Assembly (NCBI RefSeq): GCF_001905885.1
Contig: NZ_LIYH01000005.1
Span: forward strand, 124,001-188,000
Direction of reading: 5' to 3'
DNA length: 64,000 nucleotides
From: Streptomyces sp. CB03234
GTDB lineage: Bacteria > Actinomycetota > Actinomycetes > Streptomycetales > Streptomycetaceae
A program made the position numbers and the translations under genes. The notes beneath the pieces are model-generated. The model made no database searches. It saw only the letters and a program-made list of their open reading frames with translations, and was not told the origin of the DNA. The stretch's first letter is position 1; the number at the start of each line of letters is the position of its first letter. Positions 24,819 through 34,262 of the stretch are shown piece after piece.

Positions 24819-26059
24819 GGTGAGGGGCCCAGCCGGACCCCGTGCTCGCCCAGCCAGCGCACCGGGTCCACGGCCGAGCCCATGTGGGGCGTGAGCCGCA
24901 CCTCGAAGTGGAGGTGCGGGCCCGTCGAGTTGCCGGTGTTGCCCGACCGCCCGATCACCTGCCCGGCCACGACCGGCTGCCCCGGGGACACGGCGGGCGC
25001 GGCCAGGTGCGCGTACTGCGAGTGCCAGCCGCCCGCGTGGCGCACCACCACCTCGATTCCGAACGCCCCGCCGCAGGTGACCGACCGCACCCGGCCAGCC
25101 CCGATCGACCGCACCGGAGTGCCGACGGCCACGGCGAAGTCCTGCCCCGTGTGGCGGCGCGCCCAGTGCGCGCCCGCCCGGTGGAACCCGGCGGACAGGG
25201 CGTACCCCTCCACCGGCGCGACCCACCCGCGCGCCCCGCCGACGCGACCGACACCACCCGCACGGGCAAGGGCACCTGCACCACCTGCACCACCTGCGAC
25301 TCCGGCACCACCTGCGACCCCGGCACGCAGACCGCTCACACCGCTCACACCACTCAAACCGCTCACACCAGCACCGCGAGCACCGTTGGTACCGCTAGCG
25401 CCACCGGCACCGCCTGCACCACCACCCATCCCCGCCGCACCCCCGCACCGCCCCGCCGCCACCCGTCGGTCCGCCTCCGCCTGCAACCGCCACTGGGCCC
25501 GCTCCAGCCGCGCCTCGATGCCCCGCCGGATCGCGGCCAGCCGCTCGCGGCGCACGTCCAGGTCGCGCCACGCCGTACGGGCCTGCCTCTCCGCCCGCGC
25601 GAGGCGCCGCTCCGCCGCCCTGGTGCGCTCCATCAGGCGGTTGACGACCCGGTCCGCCTGCCGGGCGAGCCGCGCCGCCCGGATCACCTCGTCGGCATCG
25701 TCGGCGTCGTCGGCCAGCAGCAGCCGCGCGGTCAGGCCCAGGGACCCACCGGCCCGGTACTGAGCCCGGGCGACCTCGCCCATCCGGTCGTTCAGCACGG
25801 CCAGTTCGCGCCGCTTCACGGCCAGCTCCCGCTGGAGCCGGCCGGCCAGGGCGCGCTGCGTGGCGGCCGCGCGCCGGCCCTGCTCGTACGACTCCGTGGC
25901 CCGCGCGGCCTCGTCGAACAGCCGCGCCACCTCCCCGGCCGCGCCGCCCGGCCCGTCGGCGGCGGCGGCCGCGGGATGGGGGAGCAGGGCGACCAGTACG
26001 GCCAGCACCACGAGCACCATCCTGGGATGGTGGCCCCGGGCGCGCCCGATGTCCGGCAC
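24812..26059 (-). CDS. Secreted M23 (LytM-type) peptidoglycan endopeptidase with coiled coil
   Basis: A 415-residue exported protein: signal peptide MVLVVLAVLVALLPHPAAAA, a coiled-coil region (about residues 40-220, Arg/Ala/Glu-rich) and a Gly/Ala/Val low-complexity linker (about 225-300). A C-terminal M23 domain carries the zinc motifs HTGQDFAV and HLHFEV plus SQYAHL. The layout resembles EnvC/NlpD-type amidase activators and RipA-like wall hydrolases. The first zinc histidine is preceded by RR and the Asp is present, so catalysis looks intact. Start is uncertain: GTG 26059 gives a basic n-region; ATG 26018-26020 is the alternative. It ends inside the convergent phosphatase gene's last codons. 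Confidence 0.85.
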   Translation of the reverse strand: MPDIGRARGHHPRMVLVVLAVLVALLPHPAAAAADGPGGAAGEVARLFDEAARATESYEQGRRAAATQRALAGRLQRELAVKRRELAVLNDRMGEVARAQYRAGGSLGLTARLLLADDADDADEVIRAARLARQADRVVNRLMERTRAAERRLARAERQARTAWRDLDVRRERLAAIRRGIEARLERAQWRLQAEADRRVAAGRCGGAAGMGGGAGGAGGASGTNGARGAGVSGLSGVSGVSGLRAGVAGGAGVAGGAGGAGALARAGGVGRVGGARGWVAPVEGYALSAGFHRAGAHWARRHTGQDFAVAVGTPVRSIGAGRVRSVTCGGAFGIEVVVRHAGGWHSQYAHLAAPAVSPGQPVVAGQVIGRSGNTGNSTGPHLHFEVRLTPHMGSAVDPVRWLGEHGVRLGPSPH

Positions 26060-26136
26060 CCCAGCGGTGTCGTACCGCCGACCGGCCCATCCCTGTTCCT
26101 CCGACCGGGTACACCGGCGTGGAAACCTGACCCCGC

Positions 26137-27849
26137 CTACAGCGGCGCCTCCCACACCACCGTCGTACCGCCGCCGTCCTCGCCGATCCCCGGCCCGCAC
26201 CGGCTCGATCCGCCGAGCGACTCCGCCCGCCGCGCGAGGTTCCTGAGGCCGCTGCGCCGCCCGCCCTCCGGCAGGCCCACCCCGTCGTCCGCGACCGTCA
26301 GCCGCACCCCCGCCCTGCCGTCGGGGAGTGTCGCGGTGGCGTCCACGACGACCTCGATCCGATGGGCCCGCGCGTGCCGGAACGCGTTGGACAGCGCCTC
26401 GCGCAGCGCGGCCACCAGGTTCTTGCCGGTGAGTTCGCCGACCGCCGTGTCGACGGGGCCGGCGAAGCGGTGGGAGGGGGTGAACCCCAGCGGTACGGCC
26501 GCCATGTTGATCTCGCGCAGGACGCGTGTGCGCAAGCCCGACGGCGCCTCGGCCGGGCCCTGCTGGAGCGCGAAGATGGCGGTACGGATCTCCTGGATGG
26601 TCACGTCCAGTTCGTCGACGGCCTTCTCCACCCCCTCCTGGACGGCCGGCGCGAGCGCTCTGCGCTGGGCGCTCTCCAGCATCATCCCGGTGGCGAACAG
26701 CCGCTGGATGACCAGGTCGTGCAGGTCACGGGCGATACGGTCCCGGTCCTCGTACACCGCGAGGCGCTCGCGGTCGCGCTGCGCCTCCGCCATCATCAGC
26801 GCCAGTGCGGCCTGGGAGGCGAACTGGGTGGCCAGGGTGCGTTCCATCGCGGTGAACTGGCGGGCTCCGGGGGCGCGGGGCGTGGCGAGCGCGCCGAGGA
26901 CGCGGCCGCCGCTCTGGAGCGGAAGCATCATGCTGGGCCCGTAGTGCCGCGCCAGCCGGGTGATCATGCGCGGGTCGGTCGCCGCGTCCGCCATGAACAC
27001 CGCCTCGCCGGCCAGGAGCCGCTCGACGACCGGGCTCTCCGGCGGGATGACCACGCCGAGCGCGGTCGCCGGGTCGTCGGCGGAGACGGCGACGATCTCC
27101 AGACCGCCGGAGCCGTCGGCGGCCGGCAGCAGCACGATCCCCGCGCACGCGCCGGCGAGCCTGCGGGCCTGTTCGGCGACGACCGAGAGGGCCTCGTCGG
27201 CGTCGCCGCCGGACAGCAGGGCCGTGGTGACGGCCACCGAGCCGTCGATCCACCGTTCGCGCTGGCGTGCGGCCTCGTAGAGGCGGGCGTTGCCGATGGC
27301 GATCCCCGCCTCGGTCGCCAGCACCCGCACCATGTGCAGGTCGTCGTCGTTGAACTCGGCCCCGCCCCGCTTCTCCGTCAGGTAGAGGTTGCCGAAGATC
27401 TCGCCCTGGACGCGGATGGGTACGCCGAGGAAGGTCCGCATCGGGGGGTGGCCGGCCGGGAACCCCGCGGCGCGCGGGTCCGCGGTCAGATCGGTGAGCC
27501 GCATGGCCTCGGGGTGGTGGATGAGCGCGCCGAGCAGGCCCGGGTGGCCGTCGGGCCGGCGGCCGATCTCACGCGCGACGGCGTCGGAGACCCCGTACGT
27601 CACGAAGTCCGACAGTCCCTTGCCCTCCTCGTCGACGACGCCGATGGCGGCGTAGCGGGCGTCGGCGAGCTCGGCGGCGGTCTCGCAGATCCGGTCGAGG
27701 GTGGAGTGCAGTTCGAGCCCGGTACCGACGGACCGCATGGCCTCCAGCAGTTGCGGGACGCGGGCGGTCAGCTCGGTCGACAGCCCCTGGAGGCCACGGG
27801 TCGCCCGCGTCACGCCGTCCTGGTGGTCCTTGGGCTCCGGGGCGGTCAT
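26137..27849 (-). CDS. GAF-domain sensor histidine kinase (DevS/NarL-partner type)
   Basis: A 570-residue soluble kinase. Two GAF domains span about residues 45-190 and 215-360. A HisKA_3 dimerisation helix carries the phospho-acceptor histidine in RIARDLHDLVIQRLF (near residue 377), and an HATPase domain ends with LTVADDGVGLPEGG and GLRNLARRAESLGG. This is the layout of DevS/DosS-type kinases, whose GAF domains may bind haem, and which phosphorylate NarL/FixJ regulators. No response regulator is adjacent, so it is an orphan. Start ATG 27849. It lies downstream of the cyd genes, separated by a 20-base tandem repeat array. A link with respiration or redox is plausible from position only. Confidence 0.9.
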   Translation of the reverse strand: MTAPEPKDHQDGVTRATRGLQGLSTELTARVPQLLEAMRSVGTGLELHSTLDRICETAAELADARYAAIGVVDEEGKGLSDFVTYGVSDAVAREIGRRPDGHPGLLGALIHHPEAMRLTDLTADPRAAGFPAGHPPMRTFLGVPIRVQGEIFGNLYLTEKRGGAEFNDDDLHMVRVLATEAGIAIGNARLYEAARQRERWIDGSVAVTTALLSGGDADEALSVVAEQARRLAGACAGIVLLPAADGSGGLEIVAVSADDPATALGVVIPPESPVVERLLAGEAVFMADAATDPRMITRLARHYGPSMMLPLQSGGRVLGALATPRAPGARQFTAMERTLATQFASQAALALMMAEAQRDRERLAVYEDRDRIARDLHDLVIQRLFATGMMLESAQRRALAPAVQEGVEKAVDELDVTIQEIRTAIFALQQGPAEAPSGLRTRVLREINMAAVPLGFTPSHRFAGPVDTAVGELTGKNLVAALREALSNAFRHARAHRIEVVVDATATLPDGRAGVRLTVADDGVGLPEGGRRSGLRNLARRAESLGGSSRCGPGIGEDGGGTTVVWEAPL

Positions 27850-27909
27850 GCCCCTGAGCCTAGTTAGTCCTGTTTCGCGGGAAAAGTCGGCTCCGCTGCC
27901 GGGGGACGC

Positions 27910-28013
27910 CAGGAGCTCGTTGGGGACATCAGGAGCCTGCCGGGGGACGCCAGGAGCCTGCCGGCGCCGCCAGGAACTCGCCGAGGACATCAGGAGCCTG
28001 CCGGCGCCGCCGC
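27910..28013. repeat. Five imperfect tandem copies of a ~20-base unit at the end of cydDC
   Basis: Units start at 27910, 27930, 27951, 27971 and 27991 and follow the pattern CAGGAGCCTGCCGGSGNCGC with few changes; a sixth partial copy begins at 28014. The last full copy overlaps the stop codon of cydDC (27990-27992) and its final codons. It may mark a slippage-prone 3' end or a structured RNA between cydDC and the kinase gene. Confidence 0.85.
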
Positions 28014-31000
28014 CAGGAGCAGATCGGCCGCCCGCTCGCGCTCCAGCATGCGGCGCAGCGGTCCGTCGGCGGCCGCCAGTTCGGCGTACGAGCCGCGCTG
28101 CACCGTACGCCCGCCGTCCAGGACGACGACGTCGTCGACCGCGTCCAGGCCGTGCAGCCGGTGCGTGATCAGTACGGTCGTGCGGCCCTCGGTGGCCCGC
28201 AGCAGGTCGTCGGTGAGCGCGTCCGCCGTGGCGAGGTCCAGGTGCTCGGCGGGCTCGTCGAGCACGAGGACGGGGAAGTCGGCGAGGAGCGCGCGGGCGA
28301 GGGCCAGGCGCTGGCGCTGGCCGCCGGAGAGCTGGGCGCCGTGCTCGCCGACGAGCGTGTCGAGGCCGTCGGGCAGGGCGTCCACCCAGTCCAGCAGCCG
28401 GGCCCGGTCCAGTGCCGCGCGCAGCTCGTCGTCGCTCGCGCCGGGCCTGGCCAGCCGCAGGTTCTCCCGGATGGAGCTGTCGAAGGTGTGCGCGTCCTGG
28501 GCGCACAGCCCGACCAGGCGACGTACGTCGTCGCCGTCGAGCCCGGCCGCGTCCACCCCGCCGATCCGGTACGTGCCGTCATGGGCGTCCAGGAACCGCA
28601 GCAGCACCTGCGCGAGGGTCGTCTTGCCGGAGCCCGACGCCCCGACGACGGCGACCCGCCGGCCGGCCTCCAGGCGCAGGTCGAACGCCGCGAGGGCGTC
28701 CCGGTCCTGGCCCGCGTACCGGGCGCTGAGGCCGCGCAGCTCCAACGGGAAGGGGCTGTCCGGCGCGGGCCGCGGCTCGCGCGGCTCGTGTACGGGGACG
28801 GGGGCGTCGAGCACCTCGTACACCCGCTCCGCGCTCCGCTTGACGCGCTGGCGGTACTGCACGGCCAGGGGGAGGCCGGTGACCGCCTCGAACGCGGCCA
28901 GTGGGGTGAGGACGACGACGGCCAGCGTCACGCCGTCGAGCCGCCCGTCGCGTACCGCCTGCACGCCCACCAGCGCGGCCGCCGCCACGGTCAGTCCCGT
29001 GACGAGCGCGGCGAGCCCGCCGCCCAGGGCGGTGGCGGTGGCCTGGCGGGTGGCGATCCGGGTGAGCGCGCCGTCCGCCTCGCGGGCCCGGTCGATACGC
29101 CGGTCGAGGGCGCCCGCCACCGTCAGCTCGGCGCAGCCGCGCAGCAGGTCGACGGCCCGCATGGCCAGCGCGCCGCGCGCCGGGGCGAGCCGCTGCTCGG
29201 CGCGGCGGGCGACGGCGCCGCTGACCAGCGGCACGGCGACGCCCGCGACCAGGAGCCCGGCCGCGAGAACCGCTCCCGCCTCCGGCAGCAGCCACGCGGT
29301 GAACCCGACGGCCCCGGCGCCGACCACGGCGGCGGTCCCGGCGGGCAGCAGCCACCGCAGCCAGTAGTCCTGGAGGGCGTCCACGTCGGACACGAGCCGT
29401 GACAGCAGGTCGCCGCGGCGCACCGTACGCAGCCCGGCCGGGGCGATCCGCTCCAGCCTGCGGTACACGCCGACCCGTACCTCGGCGAGCATCCGCAGCA
29501 CGGCGTCGTGCGACACCAGCCGCTCGGCGTAGCGGAACACGGCCCGCCCGATGCCGAACGCCCGGGTCGCGGTCACGGCCACCATCAGATACAGCACGGG
29601 CGGCTGCTCGGAGGCCCGCGAGATCAGCCACCCGGACACGGCCATGAGCCCCACGGCCGACCCGAGGGCCAGGCTGCCCAGCAGCAGCGCCAGGGCGAGC
29701 CGCCCGCGCAACTCCCCGGCCATGCCCCGCACCCGTGCGAGTACGGCAGTGGCGTCCGCCCCCTCGGCAACGCCCTCCCCCGTCACGGGCGTCTGCGCCC
29801 CGCCCCCGCCCACCAGCCCGAACGCCGCGTCGAGCGCGTCCAGACCGCCCGGCGCGCCCGCCTCGACGGTGGCCGTACCGCCGGATGGAGCCTCCCGCAA
29901 CGTGACCACCCGGTCCGCCACCGCCAGGAGCGCCGGGCGGTGGACGACCAGGAGCACCGTGCGTCCCTCGGCGAGACGACGAACCGCATCCACCACGGCC
30001 GCCTCCGTCGCGCCGTCGAGCGCCGCCGTCGGCTCGTCCAGCAGGAGCAGCGGCCGGTCGGCCAGGAACGCCCGGGCCAGGGCCAGCCGTTGGCGCTGCC
30101 CCGCCGACAGTCCGGCGCCGTCCTCGCCCAGCACCGTCCCGGCACCCTCCGGCAAGGCGTCCACGAACTCGGCCGCGCCCGCGTCCCGCAGCGCCCGCGC
30201 GACCGCCGCGTCGTCCGCGTCCGGCCGGGCGAGGCGTACGTTCTCCGCGATGGTCCCCGCGAACAGGTACGGCCGCTGGGGCACCCACGCGATCCGCTCC
30301 CGCCACCGCTCCAGGTCCAGCGCCCCGAGGTCCACACCCCCGACGCGTACCGCACCCCCGTCGCCCGAAGGCTCCGCGAACCCGAGCACCACATCCAGCA
30401 GCGTCGACTTGCCGACCCCGCTCGGCCCGACCAGGGCGACCGTCTCGCCCGGCTCCACGACCAGCGACGCGCGGTCCAGCGACGGCTCGGCACGCCCCGC
30501 GTGCCGTACGGTCACGTTCTCCAACTCCAGCCGCACATCCGCCGGAACAGCCCTGTCACCGCCCTTGCGGACCGGCGCCTCCAGGACGGCGAAGATCTCC
30601 TCCGCGGCCGACAGCCCTTCCGCCGCCGCGTGGTACTGCGTACCGACCTGGCGCAGCGGCAGATACGCCTCGGGCGCCAGGATCAGGATCACCAGGCCCG
30701 TGTACAGATCCAGGTCCCCGTGCACCAGCCGCATGCCGACGCCGACCGCGACCAGGGCGACCGACAGGGTGGACAGCAGCTCCAGCGCGAACGACGACAG
30801 GAACGCGATCCGCAGCGTCCGCAGCGTCGCCTGCCGGTACTCCGACGTGATCGCACGGATGGACTCCGCCTGTGCCTTGGCCCGGCCGAACACCTTCAGC
30901 GTGGGCAGACCCGCCACCACGTCCAGGAAGTGCCCCGACAGCCGGGACAGCAGCTTCCACTGCCGGTCCATCCGGGCCTGCGTGGCCCAGCCGATGAGAA

Positions 31001-31535
31001 CCATGAAGACGGGGATCAGCGGCAGGGTCCCGACGATGATCGCCGCCGACACCCAGTCCTCGGTGACGATCCGTGCCAGCACCGCCACGGGCACCACCAC
31101 GGCGAGTCCGAGCTGCGGCAGATAGCGCGAGAAGTAGTCGTCGAGCGCGTCCACGCCCCGGGTGGCCAGCGCCACCAGTGAGCCGACCCGCTGCCCGCTC
31201 AGCCACCCAGGCCCGAGCGCGGCCGCCCGTTCCAGCAACCGGCCGCGCAGCTCCGACTTGACCGCGGCGCTCGCCCGGTGGGCGGCCAGCTCGGTCAGCC
31301 ACGACACGACCCCCCGCCCCACCGCGACGACGACGAGCAGCACCAACGGCTCGCGGAGATCGCCGCCGTCCAGCCCCCGCTGGAAGGCGCCCACCACGAC
31401 CTCGGCGATGAGCATCGCCTGGGCGACGACCAGCGCCGCCCCGACGACGCCCAGTGCCACCACCGCCGCCAGGAACAGACGGGTGGCCCGGGCGTATCGG
31501 AGCAGACGCGGGTCGATCGGTTTCACGTGAAACAT
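27990..31535 (-). CDS. cydDC: CydD-CydC fusion ABC transporter for cytochrome bd assembly
   Basis: An 1181-residue protein that joins both halves of the CydDC exporter, as is usual in Streptomyces. Each half has six membrane helices and an ATPase domain. In the first, Walker A is LVGPSGVGKSTLLD and the signature LSAGQRQRLALA. In the second, they are VVGASGSGKTTLAQ and LSGGQRQRLALA, with Walker B LVLDEPAEHLD. In E. coli CydDC exports cysteine and glutathione and is required for cytochrome bd. It is six bases after cydB. The first six codons (MFHVKP) are formed by a parS site, and the 3' end lies in a tandem repeat. Start ATG 31535 is the only sensible start. Confidence 0.95.
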   Translation of the reverse strand: MFHVKPIDPRLLRYARATRLFLAAVVALGVVGAALVVAQAMLIAEVVVGAFQRGLDGGDLREPLVLLVVVAVGRGVVSWLTELAAHRASAAVKSELRGRLLERAAALGPGWLSGQRVGSLVALATRGVDALDDYFSRYLPQLGLAVVVPVAVLARIVTEDWVSAAIIVGTLPLIPVFMVLIGWATQARMDRQWKLLSRLSGHFLDVVAGLPTLKVFGRAKAQAESIRAITSEYRQATLRTLRIAFLSSFALELLSTLSVALVAVGVGMRLVHGDLDLYTGLVILILAPEAYLPLRQVGTQYHAAAEGLSAAEEIFAVLEAPVRKGGDRAVPADVRLELENVTVRHAGRAEPSLDRASLVVEPGETVALVGPSGVGKSTLLDVVLGFAEPSGDGGAVRVGGVDLGALDLERWRERIAWVPQRPYLFAGTIAENVRLARPDADDAAVARALRDAGAAEFVDALPEGAGTVLGEDGAGLSAGQRQRLALARAFLADRPLLLLDEPTAALDGATEAAVVDAVRRLAEGRTVLLVVHRPALLAVADRVVTLREAPSGGTATVEAGAPGGLDALDAAFGLVGGGGAQTPVTGEGVAEGADATAVLARVRGMAGELRGRLALALLLGSLALGSAVGLMAVSGWLISRASEQPPVLYLMVAVTATRAFGIGRAVFRYAERLVSHDAVLRMLAEVRVGVYRRLERIAPAGLRTVRRGDLLSRLVSDVDALQDYWLRWLLPAGTAAVVGAGAVGFTAWLLPEAGAVLAAGLLVAGVAVPLVSGAVARRAEQRLAPARGALAMRAVDLLRGCAELTVAGALDRRIDRAREADGALTRIATRQATATALGGGLAALVTGLTVAAAALVGVQAVRDGRLDGVTLAVVVLTPLAAFEAVTGLPLAVQYRQRVKRSAERVYEVLDAPVPVHEPREPRPAPDSPFPLELRGLSARYAGQDRDALAAFDLRLEAGRRVAVVGASGSGKTTLAQVLLRFLDAHDGTYRIGGVDAAGLDGDDVRRLVGLCAQDAHTFDSSIRENLRLARPGASDDELRAALDRARLLDWVDALPDGLDTLVGEHGAQLSGGQRQRLALARALLADFPVLVLDEPAEHLDLATADALTDDLLRATEGRTTVLITHRLHGLDAVDDVVVLDGGRTVQRGSYAELAAADGPLRRMLERERAADLLLAAAPAGS
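31520..31533. other. parS centromere-like site inside the cydDC start
   Basis: GTTTCACGTGAAAC, the 14-base core bound by ParB, overlaps codons 1-6 of cydDC. ParB-parS complexes load SMC and segregate origins; sites cluster around oriC in Streptomyces. Confidence 0.9.
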
Positions 31536-31541
31536 CCCCTA

Positions 31542-32546
31542 CTAGTGCGCGGCGTCGGCGATGTGCTGCGTACCGATCCGCTTGCGGAACACCCAGTACG
31601 TCCAGCCCTGGTACAGCATCACCAGCGGCGCCGCGATGGCCGCACACCACGTCATGATCTTCAGGGTGTACGCGCTGGACGCCGAGTTGGTGACGGTCAG
31701 GCTCCACTCCGGGTTCAGCGAGGACGGCATGACGTTCGGGAAGAGCGTCAGGAAAAGCATCGCGACCGCGGCCGCGATCGTGACACCCGACAGCGCGAAC
31801 GACCACCCCTCGCGCCCCGCCTTGATCGCACCGACCGCCCCGACCAGCGCCACGGCAGCAACGGCCATCGCGACCAGGCTCGTGCCGTCACCCCGCGATA
31901 CCTGGGTCCACCCCAGGAACCCGACGGACAGCACCATGGTGACCAGCCCCAGCGTCAGCGCCAGCTTCCGCGCCCGTACCCGGATGTCCCCCACCGTCTT
32001 CAGCGCGGTGAACACCGTCCCGTGGAAGGTGAACAGCGTCAGCGTCACCAGCCCGCCCAGCAGCGCGAAGGGGTTGAACAGGTCGAACAGCGTGCCCACG
32101 TACTCCTTGGTCGCGTCGATCTTCACGCCCCGCACGATGTTCCCGAACGCCACACCCCACAGGAACGCGGGGATCAGCGACGTCCAGAAGATGGCCTGCT
32201 CCCAGTTGTGCTGCCACTTCTCCTCCGGGCGCTTGGCCCGGTACTCGAATGCGACACCACGCACGATCAGGCAGACCAGGATGACCAGCAGCGGCAGGTA
32301 GAAGCCGGAGAAGAGCGTGGCGTACCAGTCGGGGAAGGCCGCGAACGTGGCGCCGCCGGCCGTGAGCAGCCACACCTCGTTGCCGTCCCAGACGGGCCCG
32401 ATGGTGTTGATCAGCACCCGCTTCTCGACCCGGTTGCGGGCGAGCAGCTTGGTCAGGACGCCTACGCCGAAGTCGAAGCCCTCCAGGAAGAAGTAGCCGG
32501 TCCACAGGACGGCGATGACGACGAACCAGATGTCGTGAAGTTCCAT
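31542..32546 (-). CDS. cydB: Cytochrome bd oxidase subunit II
   Basis: A 334-residue membrane protein with about eight helices. The N-terminus MELHDIWFVVIAVLWTGYFF and the FLEGFDFGVGVL motif in helix 1 are diagnostic of CydB. The conserved NEVWLLTAGGATFAAFPDWYA loop follows (near residue 57). It forms the quinol oxidase with CydA and supports high-affinity, non-proton-pumping respiration. It lies 16 bases after cydA and six bases before cydDC. Expression should follow the Rex-controlled promoter upstream of cydA. Confidence 0.96.
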   Translation of the reverse strand: MELHDIWFVVIAVLWTGYFFLEGFDFGVGVLTKLLARNRVEKRVLINTIGPVWDGNEVWLLTAGGATFAAFPDWYATLFSGFYLPLLVILVCLIVRGVAFEYRAKRPEEKWQHNWEQAIFWTSLIPAFLWGVAFGNIVRGVKIDATKEYVGTLFDLFNPFALLGGLVTLTLFTFHGTVFTALKTVGDIRVRARKLALTLGLVTMVLSVGFLGWTQVSRGDGTSLVAMAVAAVALVGAVGAIKAGREGWSFALSGVTIAAAVAMLFLTLFPNVMPSSLNPEWSLTVTNSASSAYTLKIMTWCAAIAAPLVMLYQGWTYWVFRKRIGTQHIADAAH

Positions 32547-32562
32547 GCCTCAGCTCCAGTCC

Positions 32563-34089
32563 TCAGTACGAAAAGGCCATCGGCCGGTCGACTTCACGCT
32601 TCGGATCCTCCGGATCCCGGTCATGGCCACCGATCTTGGTGGGCGGGTTGAGGTCGGCCTCCGTCAGTTCGGGCGGCCCGGCCTTCACGTACTTCACGAG
32701 CAGCTTGACCTCGATCACGGCGAGGACCGCGTAGAGCGCCGTGAAGACGACCATCGAGGTGATCACCTCGGCCGGGGAGACGCCGGGCGAGACCGCGTCA
32801 CGGGTGCGCAGCACGCCGTACACCACCCAGGGCTGGCGGCCCATCTCGGTGAAGATCCAGCCCCAGGAGTTCGCGATCAGCGGGAAGGCCAGCGTCCACA
32901 GCGCGACGAGCCAGTACAGCCTGGTCAGCTTCGGGCTCAGGGCTCCCTTGAACAGGACCAGGTTGGGAACCTCGTCCTCGCCCACCCGCAGCCGCGCGGG
33001 AAGCAGGAACCGCTTCCGGGTCAGCCACAGCCCGACCAGCCCGAGCGAGAAGGACGCCATGCCGAAGCCGATCATCCACCGGAATCCCCAGTACGCGACG
33101 GGGATGTTGGGCCGGTAGTCACCGGGGCCGTACTTCTCCTGCAGGGCCTTGTTGGTGTCGTTGATGCCAGGGACGTACGACTCGAAGTCACTGTGCGCCA
33201 GAAACGACAGCAGCCCAGGAATCTCCACCGCTACCTTGTTGTGCCCCTTGTCCACGTCACCCACGGCGAAGATCGAGAACGGCGCCGGCTTCTCGCCCTC
33301 CCACAGCGCCTCGGCCGCGGCCATCTTCATCGGCTGCTGCTCGTACATGACCTTGCCGAGGAAGTCACCGCTGATCGCGGTGAACATCCCGCCGATCACC
33401 ACGGTGACCAGGCCCAGCCGCAGCGAGGTCTTCATCACCGGGATGTGCTTCCGGCGCGCCAGGTGGAAGGCGGCGATACCGACCATGAACGCGCCACCCG
33501 TCAGGAAGGCGGCGGACATGGTGTGGAAGACCTGCGTCAGCGTGGTGTTCTGGGTGAGCACGAGCCAGAAATCGGTGAGCTCGGCGCGGCCCGTCTTCTC
33601 ATTGATCTTGTATCCGACCGGGTGCTGCATCCAGGAGTTGGCCGCCAGGATGAAGTACGCCGACAGGATCGTGCCGATCGACACCATCCATATGCAGGCC
33701 AGGTGGATCTTCTTCGGCAGCTTGTCCCAGCCGAAGATCCACAGGCCGATGAAGGTGGACTCGAAGAAGAACGCGATCAGCGCCTCGAAGGCGAGCGGCG
33801 CGCCGAAGACGTCACCGACGAAGCGCGAGTAGTCGGACCAGTTCATGCCGAACTGGAACTCCTGCACGATGCCGGTGACCACACCCATCGCGATGTTGAT
33901 GAGGAACAGCTTTCCCCAGAACTTTGTCGCCCTGAGGTACTTCTCCTTCTCGGTCCGCACCCATGCCGTCTGGAGACCGGCGGTGAGTGCGGCGAGGGAG
34001 ATCGTCAGAGGAACGAAGAGGAAGTGGTAGACGGTGGTGATACCGAACTGCCACCTCGCCAGCGTCTCTGGCGCCAGAGCCAGGTCCAC
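32563..34089 (-). CDS. cydA: Cytochrome bd oxidase subunit I
   Basis: A 508-residue membrane protein with about nine helices that carries haems b558, b595 and d and oxidises quinol. The N-terminal RWQFGITTVYHFLFVPL holds the high-spin haem histidine. The GRQPWVVYGVLRT stretch near residue 410 is the typical GRQPW signature. The region between the last helices is short, so this is a short Q-loop member, as in other actinobacteria. The start is ATG 34089. It is the first gene of cydA-cydB-cydDC. A Rex operator lies about 100 bases upstream, so the operon should be induced when NADH rises under low oxygen. Confidence 0.96.
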   Translation of the reverse strand: MDLALAPETLARWQFGITTVYHFLFVPLTISLAALTAGLQTAWVRTEKEKYLRATKFWGKLFLINIAMGVVTGIVQEFQFGMNWSDYSRFVGDVFGAPLAFEALIAFFFESTFIGLWIFGWDKLPKKIHLACIWMVSIGTILSAYFILAANSWMQHPVGYKINEKTGRAELTDFWLVLTQNTTLTQVFHTMSAAFLTGGAFMVGIAAFHLARRKHIPVMKTSLRLGLVTVVIGGMFTAISGDFLGKVMYEQQPMKMAAAEALWEGEKPAPFSIFAVGDVDKGHNKVAVEIPGLLSFLAHSDFESYVPGINDTNKALQEKYGPGDYRPNIPVAYWGFRWMIGFGMASFSLGLVGLWLTRKRFLLPARLRVGEDEVPNLVLFKGALSPKLTRLYWLVALWTLAFPLIANSWGWIFTEMGRQPWVVYGVLRTRDAVSPGVSPAEVITSMVVFTALYAVLAVIEVKLLVKYVKAGPPELTEADLNPPTKIGGHDRDPEDPKREVDRPMAFSY

Positions 34090-34181
34090 GTCAGCTTCTC
34101 CTTACGGCCTACGTCCTACGGTCCGGACGTCCTTGCGTCGCCTCGCCGATTCCGGTGGATCTTGGGAGGAACCAGGCGCGC

Positions 34182-34199
34182 TTGTGAATGCGTTCACAA
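34182..34199. promoter_or_regulatory. Rex operator upstream of cydA
   Basis: TTGTGAATGCGTTCACAA matches the Rex site pattern TTGTGAANNNNTTCACAA exactly. In S. coelicolor, Rex represses cydABCD through such sites and is released by NADH. It is centred about 100 bases upstream of the cydA ATG. Confidence 0.92.
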
Positions 34200-34262
34200 T
34201 CACAAGCTATTATGACTCAAACGAAATCCGTAGCCCAGACCGGGGGTCCCCTTTCGCGAAAC

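Noticed and set aside
27871..27886. TGTTTCGCGGGAAAAG, parS-like
   Set aside because: Four mismatches to the 16-base consensus and the palindrome is broken; not counted as parS.
34252..34261. TTTCGCGAAA near the cyclophilin-like start
   Set aside because: Resembles the parS core but the CACGTG centre is missing; more likely part of the promoter region.
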